DNA of 64,000 nt. Origin: Adiantum capillus-veneris (Eukaryota; Streptophyta; Polypodiopsida; Polypodiales; Pteridaceae). The notes beneath the pieces were generated by a model that did not search any database, was not told the origin of the DNA, and saw nothing but the letters and a program-made list of their open reading frames with translations. Numbering within the stretch: the first letter of the stretch is position 1; each line of letters starts with the position of its first letter. Location: NCBI GenBank assembly GCA_014529385.2, contig CM043965.1, positions 14,884,912-14,948,911 of the forward strand, in the 5' to 3' direction. Of this stretch, positions 23,820-32,926 are shown one piece after another. The position numbers and the translations under genes were made by a program.

Positions 23820-26310
23820 CATGTAGTATGTGATGTTAGTTTCACCCCAAGAAAGGGTGAAGACCTTGGTGAAATCTGCCAAGGCATCCTGAAAATATTG
23901 GCATTGTTCTTCTGTTGTGCTGGTAAGGCCCATAAGCTTGACCATTTTATCAAAATGTGCACAAACTTCCTTGCGCTTGTTTGCAAGCGTTCCATTGAAT
24001 CATTGTCAGTAGTAGCTTTGCATAACTCCTTCCAAAGTTTCCAAAGGTTACATGTCTGCTAGTTGGAGCTGTTTTGAGCATCGGGTTACTTTCTTCAAAA
24101 AGTGTCTAGCTTCTTGTCCACTCATTGACACTTGTTGGGAAATTTCATGGGCCTCCCATGTGTTCTTTGCAGCAATGATAGACACATTTCCACCATGACA
24201 ACCAATGGAATTCCAAGAGTGCCTCCACCCTTTCGATCGCTTCCTGGGACTTTTCCAATGGCTTCATTGTGAAAGCATAGTCAATGTGGAGCTTCAATAG
24301 CCTATCAAAAATGAGCATGAATGTGTGTAATGTACAAAAATGTACATTCAATAGAGGAAACGGGAAGATTGGATTTCAACCCTGGTCCTTTTGTGCACGA
24401 TAAAGGTAATTGAGCATGGAACATCTCAAAATAGACACTTCCCATTCTCTGCCTTCATCTCCATCATCACAACAATCCAACCCTTCTTGTCCATCCCCTT
24501 ACCATTGAAGCATTGAACCGCCCTTTGCAGAGTTCTTGTGTGCTTTTTGTCTGTTAGGTTTGTACCCTCGAGTGGACAAGGTATGAGAGAAGAAGCCCCT
24601 TGTTTGCAGCCAAGCAAACATTTATGGTCTTCAAGTCCCCACCTAAGTGCCACTCCACATCAAAGCTACCAAAACCCTCAACCTCCAACTTCTCACCTGA
24701 AATTTGGAAGTGTATTACTTCTGTGTCCATGGAGCTCTCTCAAAAATCCATAAAAGTACTCCACTGGTCTCTTTGGGCACCTCATTAGCACCCAACCACA
24801 AAATGTGTCTTTCTCTAATTGCACACTAAAAGACGGGGTGGGAGATTTCTCGATTGTATCCCTTTGCTTGGTTTGCAAAAGGGCCTCATTCATTAGAGTG
24901 ACACTTAGCCTCTCTAACCTTCGGACTTTCACTATTTGACATTCATTGAGTTTCAGCACAAAAGCGATCTGTATGGCAAGCACTGCAAAATAAATAGTGG
25001 CAAGACCTTATACTTCAAAGTCTATGATAAGAACACAACCAAAATAGAGAAGTATAGTGTGTCACCTTCTTCAGGTAGCTCGTAAAATCTAAGCATGGCG
25101 GCTTGTTAAATCCTTCTAAGGTCCACAAAAATATTGTTCCACATTGTGTAATGGAAGCCCTTCTCCCAAGGTGTTATGGAGTGTTTCTTACCTTTTTCCC
25201 TTGCCTTTGTTGTGCACAAAGCATAAAGAGAAGTTGGCATTGTGCCCTCAATGTGTGGGTATGCCCCAATGTGGGAGAACACATCTTTGTTTGTGGCCTT
25301 CTTTGCAAGGTTGACCTTGTGCAGAACGAGAAATAGGTTTTCCACAATACCACGCTCTTTGAGGGCGTCCTTTAGGAGTTGAAAAATAGCCTGATAGGCT
25401 TTCGTGCTCATCCCAGCCTCATCACAAGCTTGTTGCACGTCATCTTCACTAACTACATTTCTCAATTTGCACATAAGGTCCTTGGTCACGGCATCCTTAA
25501 TGTGCTTCCCCCAGGTGATTGTAAGATAGAAATCACATGATGGATATGAGACAACTAGTGAGAAGGTTGACTCGATCATCTTGGCTTGTTCTACCGCATG
25601 CCTCCTGGATGAAGTTTCTAGCAACCAATAAGATAAATGTTAGAAAATAGTGTGAATTAAGATTGTATCTTGCAAGTAAAGAACAAATCACCTTGTGGCT
25701 GTCACTTCAATCATGGTGGACAAGGAATTGCAAGCACTTGGTACTCGTCGTTTGCATGCTCCACCCAAATGTGCAAGGGTTTCAATGGATGAATACATGC
25801 GTTTGTGCTCCCTTGCACCAACGGGTGTTTCTTTCAAATATGTGATGGTGTTGGAAAGCTTCATAATGTGAACATCCTTTTCTTGTATTTGTTGTTGAAT
25901 ATTTTCAACCTCCCTCTATGAAGAGGCATACTTTCTTGTAATTCCTCCGTCTTGAGGTGAAGAGCTTGACATTCGTACATCCACATATGCAAAGAAGCAT
26001 CTGCATCCATACACAACCACTTGCAATAGCCTAACAAGCCTGCTTCTCCCCTCCCAAGATATTGAAGAAATATCGAAAGGCTATTAAAGGATGGATGGAA
26101 GCGGCTTATAGGATCGTAAGGGTACAAATGGCCATCCACCCAAATGTCAACATTCATCTCACTGATGGCACGATGTTCCTCTGATGACCTTTGATCACCC
26201 TCACATGAGTTCTTTGGTGCAAACGTCGTGGGCAAGCAAATATGTACGCTTTTGGTGTGTGGAGCACGTGGTGGTGGAATCAAATAATTTGTGATGTCTG
26301 TAAGCACCAT
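23820..26310 (-). pseudogene. Unrecognised multi-exon coding remnant with coiled coil, minus strand
   Basis: I do not recognise the family. Read down the minus strand: a Met-initiated segment from 26,310 (MVLTDITNYLIPPPRAP) runs to about 25,950, shifts frame, then reads a heptad-like region (REVENIQQQIQEKDVHIMKL) to MIEVTATR at 25,685. A donor AAG|GTGATTTG and an acceptor TTGGTTGCTAG bound a ~70-base intron near 25,620-25,685. The next exon, to 25,106, reads MIESTFSLVVSYPSCDFYLT and KNVVSEDD-type acidic sequence (RNVVSEDDVQQACDEAGM). Further clean sites are a donor GAAG|GTGACACAC near 25,066, an acceptor TTTATTTTGCAG at 24,984, and a donor CAG|GTGAGAAG at 24,696. Later pieces at 24,351-24,145 and about 24,040-23,820 (KEVCAHFDKMVKLMGLTSTT) need a frame shift near 23,985. 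Conserved splice sites suggest it was once a real gene. Confidence 0.45.
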
Positions 26311-26391
26311 GGTAGTTGTTGCGTGAGGAGAAAATCATGAAAAGAGAGAGGGGGAGGGGGAGGGAGGAAGATGGGAGGAGAGAAGGGGCGA

Positions 26392-26417
26392 GGGGGGGGG
26401 GGGGGGGGGGGGGGGGG
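26392..26417. repeat. Homopolymer (G)26 in a G/A-rich tract
   Basis: An uninterrupted run of 26 G follows a GGGAGGGGGAGGGAGGAAG tract that starts near 26,345. On the minus strand it would be a poly-Pro frame, which is not a gene. Homopolymers this long are often mis-sized by sequencing. Confidence 0.9.
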
Positions 26418-26597
26418 AGGGGAGGGAGAAAACGGTTTAAAAAATATCCCTACATATGTGGGATCACTTGCATAAATATAAAAATCATAGATATACATTA
26501 TTTTTCATTAGTTTTCATTTTTGGGTCACTTCTTATGCAATTTTACGACGGCGTCTTAGTAGCTGCTATTTTTGGCAGTTTCTTGCTACATCAATCT

Positions 26598-26871
26598 TTG
26601 TAGGTAAGATAAGTGTGCCACCATGAGACACTTGGAATGTGTACATTATAAAACCAAATTAGGCATCTTATCAAGTGGAAAAACACACAAAGGCACCACA
26701 TTCAGGGCAAGGACTCCCGGATATGTATGTACATGATAGCGACCGCAATAGCCGCTTCAGCATATATCACAATAAATACATGATTACTTTTATTTACATG
26801 TATCAAAATCCATCAAAAGTGAGATGAATTTTTTTATTTCACATTGTGCACGTGCCATATCACAACAACGC
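26598..26871. repeat. Dispersed segment shared with 8,683-8,901
   Basis: TTTGTAGG.AAGAT.AGTGTG..ACCATGAGACAC and the following landmarks match the segment near 8.7 kb, with about 50 extra bases here (26,693-26,745). The minus-strand frame that follows it at higher coordinates (26,996-26,790) continues into the tandem array. Confidence 0.55.
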
Positions 26872-26970
26872 TCCATCAAATCCTTGTAGATTTTGGATCC
26901 TTGATCATTGTGGAACAAATGTTTCAACTGCATGAGTTTTATCTTAGTTTTGGTAATAAAGGTTACAATG

Positions 26971-27670
26971 ACCTCGTCTTCACTCCTAAATCTCACATGG
27001 ACTGATCTTTTTACACGATTTGGTATCTGATAGACATCCTTCTAAGATGGTCTCCAACTACTCAATTCCCCTAGATTTACACTCTCGTTAGTAGAGATAG
27101 TGCTAGCCATATCTCTTTGGTTCAAACTTCTAGACCGATAAAAAATTAGGACCAAGAAAATTATGTAGCAAAACTTCAAAGAAAAATCCCAACTTGTTAC
27201 TTGACCTCGTCTTCACTCCTAAATCTCACATGGACTGATCTTTTTACATGATTTGGTATCTGATAGACATCCTTCTAAGATGGTCTCCAACTACTCAATT
27301 CCCCTAGATTTACACTCTCGTTAGTAGAGATAGTGCTAGCCATATCTCTTTGGTTCAAACTTCTAGACCGATAAAAAATTAGGACCAAGAAAATTATGTA
27401 GCAAAACTTCAAAGCAAAATCCCAACTTGTTACTTGACCTCGTCTTCACTCCTAAATCTCACATGGACTGATCTTTTTACATGATTTGGTATCTGATAGA
27501 CATCCTTCTAAGATGGTCTCCAACTACTCAATTCCCCTAGATTTACACTCTCGTTAGTAGAGATAGTGCTAGCCATATCTCTTTGGTTCAAACTTCTAGA
27601 CCGATAAAAAATTAGGACCAAGAAAATTATGTAGCAAAACTTCAAAGCAAAATCCCAACTTGTTACTTGA
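26971..27670. repeat. Three near-identical 233-bp tandem units
   Basis: ACCTCGTCTTCACTCCTAAA starts units at 26,971, 27,204 and 27,437; both periods are exactly 233 bp. Only a few differences are visible, for example ACACGATT against ACATGATT, and AAGAAAAATCCC against AAGCAAAATCCC. On the minus strand each unit encodes MASTISTNESVNLGELSSWR followed by a stop and then KDVYQIPNHVKRSVHVRF, so the array amplified part of an older coding segment that continues as RSEDEVIVTFITKTKIKLMQ to 26,790. Confidence 0.92.
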
Positions 27671-27681
27671 ACATTGAGGTT

Positions 27682-27742
27682 CAAGTTGGGATTCAAGGAA
27701 TTCGGGATACATTTCATCTCGAATTCCTTGAATCCCAACTTG
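27682..27742. repeat. Perfect 23-bp inverted repeat, 15-base loop
   Basis: Arm 27,682-27,704 (starts CAAGTTGGGATTCAAGG, ends AATTCG) is exactly complementary to arm 27,720-27,742; the loop is 27,705-27,719. Each arm contains a GAATTC. It lies 12 bases after the third 233-bp unit. Confidence 0.92.
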
Positions 27743-27749
27743 AAATGTA

Positions 27750-29642
27750 ACCAACACTCAAAGGTTCTTAACTTCCTTGCTACTTACAACAAATTTTGAT
27801 CACATGTGCAATTTGTCGATTTCAAGCTTTGAAACTCTATTCAAAGTGGGTGAAACACTGTATGGATCAAAATTCAATTCTAAAAACTCCAATGGACTTC
27901 TTATGATTAGGCTCCCTATGGTATCAACTCTCTCCCGGTATGATAAGATCATTGGATCACCATCCAATTTTTTTGAACTTTTGAGTTGATATTTTACCAG
28001 GTGACTACACTCTATGTATAAACACTAATAGTGTTATCAGGTTTTTAGTTTCTTCATTTTTATAGGGAACATGAATCATGATCCATGTTCCTCCTCAACA
28101 AAGTTTGAAACTTTGTCAGTTGTTTACTCTCTATATCTACAATGTTTCCATCGTTATTTTTCGATTCAACTCTCAATTAGTGGATTAGAACCATAGTTCC
28201 CTATCTACCAAGCGATGTTTGACTTTTTGTTTGGTTTTGGATTCTTTCCTTTGACTTTTTGGATTCTTTTGATGACCAATCTCTCTAACTTTTCTTATTT
28301 ATTCTAGCATTGTGTAATGGATAGCTTTTTTATCTAGAATCCTAAAAAAGTACACAAAATCAGGATCCAACCTTTATAGGACTTGGACTTCAGGTTTTTG
28401 CAGCAGAGCTAGAAGAGAATATTAGTAGGCTATTTCCAAGTATTTGTTTAGTTTGGATACTTTATTTGAAGAGGATTTCACAATCCTTTTGAACTCAAAA
28501 GTTTGTTCACGTACCCCTGTGTATCAATATGCATTCAATTTAACCACTTTTTTATCTAAAGTACATGGATTTGGATCCATGTTCCTCAATAGTTTTCAAT
28601 GAGATTTTACAGTTTTCCTCTACAGGGTTTGGCTAATATTTTGGAATCTGCTCATTATTTTCCCTGTTTGCCAATTTGGATTTTAGAGAGTTATGGTCTT
28701 TTTGTCCCAAATATGGTTTCTTGACTGTTTTTCTATGTCTTGTACATCCCAGAGTGAAGGTTTTCAACTACTTAATTAAGCTACTTCTTTGAATTGAGAA
28801 TGACAATATGCAATAAAATGAACCAAATGTGGAAATACGGCTAGTGGGGGTGGTGTGTACAACACTTTGAAAGCAATAAGAAACTTGGAGATGAATTTCT
28901 TTAGAATCACTCAATCATAGCACTCCTTGCTACCAAATGGTAATTCTAGACATTCCGTTTTTTTGGATAAGTGAATATGATCACAAGATCACGCGACCAT
29001 TGTAGGATTGAATCCTCACCAACAATGCCAATGTTAGTGGATCATTGTGATGGATGTCTATAGCATAGCTATCTAGCACTAACATACTCTGATGTCAGTA
29101 CTCAAGGAAGTGACTGGAATAGGGCACGCAGATGCATTGAGTTTGTCAAACTCAATGGAGTTACTATAAATAGAGTTGCTCTTCTAAGGTATCACTAAAT
29201 CATTGCAATCGGTCCTCTACAACCAAGGATTGAGTTTTTTGAGCAAGCCAAAAACCAAGCAAACCCAAACAATTAAATAGTTATCTCAAGCCTATCAATG
29301 TTTTGGCTACACTCAAGAAAAGACCAATGGGGTGGCATAATAAGGTTGACAACCTCCATGAGAACCTTCTCTTATGCTAATTTTTTGGTGGTGTGGGGAC
29401 TATGCTATATAACTTGGGTGCTTCTCATAAAGATGTCTTGGTCATAGCATATTTGGCTACAATTATTTAGTTTTAAAAAAAAATCTCCAAGACTTGCTTT
29501 TCCATATGCATTTAGAATGATTTCGCATGCACCCATTTGGCATCATTTTGATGATGTTAACATTTTTGGAAACTTTTGCACAATGAAGAATTTGAGAGTC
29601 TAACTCATTGCCAAAAATCGTAGAATTAGTTGTGGTGATGCT
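27750..29642. other. AT-rich spacer, no gene seen
   Basis: 1.9 kb with only short frames and no motif, terminal repeat or microsatellite that I could support. Confidence 0.5.
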
Positions 29643-30100
29643 TGTTGGAATTAGGGTTGCAGAGAAACACATACAACTTGGAGAAGACGAAGGAAGCTCA
29701 AGGCACACAATAGAGAGTGTGTTACTTAGTGTGCAATGGAAAGATGGATAGCCCTAGAGTGATGGGCGTATATACAATGCACGGGGGAAAAAACCTCCTA
29801 AAGAGGGAAAAAATGCCCCGGCGGTCCTAGTGTGTTCACACACATCACTACCACATGTATATGGTAACAAATCCCCCCTGGAGTGATGCGATGAACGAGA
29901 GCTGGCACATGAGTAAAGGGAAGTTCCATGCCCTGAGGACAGGATCAGTCCACAAAGGGGAGTAAGCCCAAAGCTTTGCGTAAAGCTTCAAGTTTCTCAC
30001 GAGACAATGCCTTTGTGAAAATATCTGCAAGGTTGTCCTGTGTTGGCACATAAGCCAAGCTGATCTCTCCTACTGAGAGCCTCTCCCTGACATAGTGGTA
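29643..30100 (-). mobile_element. 3' end of a copia element (LTR plus RNase H tail)
   Basis: The LTR at 29,643-29,869 (227 bp, TGTTGGAATTAGG...TGGTAACA) is a close relative of the LTRs at 35,846 and 40,789. On the minus strand it follows a polypurine tract (CCAGGGGGGATT at 29,870-29,881) and the end of RNase H at 30,100-29,945 (HYVRERLSVGEISLAYVPTQ, DIFTKALSREKLEAL). Homology to the full-length copy stops near 30,100, where GTGAGTGTGTGTGAGAGG begins, so everything upstream of RNase H is deleted or was never copied. No target duplication could be identified. Confidence 0.85.
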
Positions 30101-30142
30101 ATGAGAGCATGTGAGTGTGTGTGAGAGGGAGTATACACCCAA

Positions 30143-31710
30143 TCACACCCCCAACTTGCCTTGGTCGACCCCTCCTTGTAGCTCATGATTGAAATTGACT
30201 AGACCCCTGCAAGCCTAGCCAATCACATGCTTAGTGCATATCAAGAAACAAGGGTACCATTTGGACAAGTTTCCTCCTTACCCCTTTGAGAGAGAGGGCT
30301 TCCTAGATAATTATTTAATTAAGTTGAATTATCAATGGACCTCTCTCAAAGTCAACCAATAGGCTTTAGGCACACTATGGGGGTAACCTAGCTAGGGGCT
30401 TGACATGTGTCCTATTTTCCTCTTTGAGCAAGGGGTGTCTCTTGGGTGAGGGAGAGACTAGGGGTTGCCCCTCCTTTATAGTCCATGGTTTGACTTCAAG
30501 CACCTCAAGATTCTTGTCCCCCAAGAACCTCAAGCACCTTAACCAGCAAGCACAACAAGCACCTTAGTCAGCAAGCACGACAACCACCTCAAGCATGGGT
30601 CGAGTTCTCACCTCAAGCAAGGTCCTAGGTCTAAGGACTTTTAACACTAACCTTTAGAGGTCTTTAATGAAGCTAACCCTAAGGTCTTTCAAGCTCCATT
30701 AGCTAGCATTTCTCTTTGACATACCATCTCCCATTTGGACCCATTGACTTTGGTCTCGTACTGAGATAAATCCATAAGCACATGTCTACATTCTAACTCT
30801 TGTTCCTGTTCATTCTCCCACGTTAAATGATCAGTTTAATGTGAGAAAATCATTTGGGTTAGTTAGATATTATATTTTATCACAAAATCAAACCTCCCAA
30901 CACCCATCACAAATTTTCTCTATTATAAACGGGTTCTATATACCATGGTGTATTAACATCCACCCTTCAAAACAAGATAGTGCAGAGTAATGAAAAATTG
31001 TAGAAAAAGAGCCAAGTCCATTGTGGTAGGGTACCAACTTGTGAAGCCTCCTTATGTTCAACAACCTCCATAGTCACACAGTAATCGACTGATCAGAACA
31101 AGCCCTCACAACTCTCTTTCACATATACACACAACATGCAAAAGACCAGGCTAAGTGAGGGGCATAGAGCAACCCTCATCTAGTTTAAATAGTAAAACCC
31201 ATCCGTCGGTAAGTGCTTTGAGTAGTCCCAAGCCAAGCGACTCACCCTTGATCGGCTTATCATCATGTTAATATCTCGAGGTGAATGCCAATCCAACGGC
31301 AGCTGCCATGTTTAATCCACTTGGGGGACGGGGGGGGTGTTAGTCTTACACAGTTGATGTGCAAGCATAAAGAATCATTGCATGTACAGGTTAAGGGGTA
31401 GAGAGTGAGGCACAGAGTGAGAAAATGGGGTGTGAAGCCAAAATAAAAGTTGTATCCCCCTCATGATGTAGATAAGTGTTATATCGCCAAATTAAGAGGG
31501 CCATGTCCCTAATAGGGGAGGTTCATGTGCGGGTTACACTAGGGAGGTGTCCCATGAAGGGGTGCATCTACGTGATCTAGTAAAAAAGATGGTGCTGCCA
31601 AAAGCCTTGGAAAATCATGGGAAATTTTTAATGAGGGTGATCATTATAGGCTTGAACAGGTCCATTTGTTTTGGAAAAAACCTTAATTTAATGCATTTAA
31701 ACTAGTACCT

Positions 31711-31755
<45 letters not shown>

Positions 31756-31974
31756 GTTCTTAAACTAATACCTATACACAACAGAACATATCAATTCAAA
31801 AGACAGTTGGCTTTAGAAAAGGGACAGAGAGAAGCACCAAAAAAAAACTCAGTCTTTGATTCATTTTTGCATTACAGTGAGAATGAAGTATGGTTCTAAT
31901 GTTTTTGTACAATGGATAGTCAAGAGTAGTGGTATCTAAAGTAAAAAAGGCTTATGTACACCAATGGCAGACAA
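30143..31974. other. Spacer with AAGCACCT repeats and a (GT)n tract
   Basis: 30,494-30,605 holds irregular repeats of AAGCACCTCA/AAGCACCTTA and CAGCAAGCAC. 31,713-31,752 is an uninterrupted (GT)20-type microsatellite. The rest shows no gene. Confidence 0.6.
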
Positions 31975-31979
31975 TAGCT
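31975..31979. other. Target site duplication TAGCT (left)
   Basis: TAGCT directly before TGTGGATGGG; the same 5 bases follow the element at 53,176-53,180. Confidence 0.88.
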
Positions 31980-32886
31980 TGTGGATGGGTTTCCTAACCT
32001 CACTCTTATCTTATTGTAGACATAGTGAGAACCACGAACATAATTGTCAATCCATGAGACGAAGCTGACTCGGCTAGTGCAGAGAGGCTACAAGAGGGTT
32101 TCAATCTCTTGGAAAACAACAGACAACTCGCATCTAACACAAGCTACACTCAAATGACCTAAGCCATCAAAAGCTAGTCACTAATCGGCAAACAAAACAT
32201 GACCGTTACAGCATCAAATGACATCCGAATGTTACGAAACCTCTAGGACAAGTATATAAGACCTAAGCACGCATGCTTATGGTCTCAAATCCCACTTTTG
32301 ATGAAGTGAAAAAAACGCGATTATTAACGGCAGTGAGATTTTCACCTAGTCGTTTTTTACCCCGAATGCATTTAAATACTTAGCAATGATGCCCAATACC
32401 CCGCCTATGCTCACTTTGAATTTCCTAGCTTAAATTAATACTTATGATGAAATTAGGCTGCTAGTTCGCGACGCCAAAAGCTACAATTTACCATGATATG
32501 TTTACATCAATGCGTAGAGCTCTTACATGTGGTTGCAACGCAACAGACGGCACTGCAATGTGACAACCAACAAGGGAGTAGGAAGCATGAGAAGGAGAGA
32601 AGTGAGCACCGTTAGCTCACGCTGTCTATTTCTTATCCAAAACTTAATAATTACTTTACAAAATTGGATTTTATACCTTAGCCAAGGTTTCTTTGGTCAA
32701 AAACTAATCATCTGGAGATCTAAGTAAGGATAAACTGATACAATCTGGAAGCTTTTAGCTCTGGCTCATAGATTACAATATCCACTTGGAAAATAGGAGT
32801 TACAATATTCCCAACTTATCAAAAGAATAAGTATTTTTACAATAAAGCTTCTGAAAAACATTACATGGGTTAGCTTGCTGCTAACG
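31980..32886 (-). repeat. 3' LTR of element G (907 bp)
   Basis: Begins TGTGGATGGG at its outer end and matches 52,014-53,175 through to GGGTTAGCTT.CTGCTAA. Its inner base pair reads CG on the minus strand (expected TG), a transition at the terminal dinucleotide. It lacks 255 bp present in the 5' LTR; the gap falls where the other copy has ACGACC direct repeats. Confidence 0.9.
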
Positions 32887-32900
32887 TTCCCCCCCCTCCT
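32887..32900 (-). other. Polypurine tract of element G
   Basis: On the minus strand AGGAGGGGGGGGAA lies immediately before the 3' LTR, as expected for the plus-strand primer. Confidence 0.75.
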
Positions 32901-32926
32901 TGATTGTGTCGTCCCTTGACATAGTT

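Noticed and set aside
26280-26603. Poly-Pro/poly-Gly frames on both strands
   Set aside because: Produced by the (G)26 run and flanking GGA repeats.
27682-27742. MicroRNA precursor
   Set aside because: The stem is perfectly paired and only 23 bp with a short loop; plant miRNA precursors are longer and have mismatches. Kept as a hairpin repeat, not an RNA gene.
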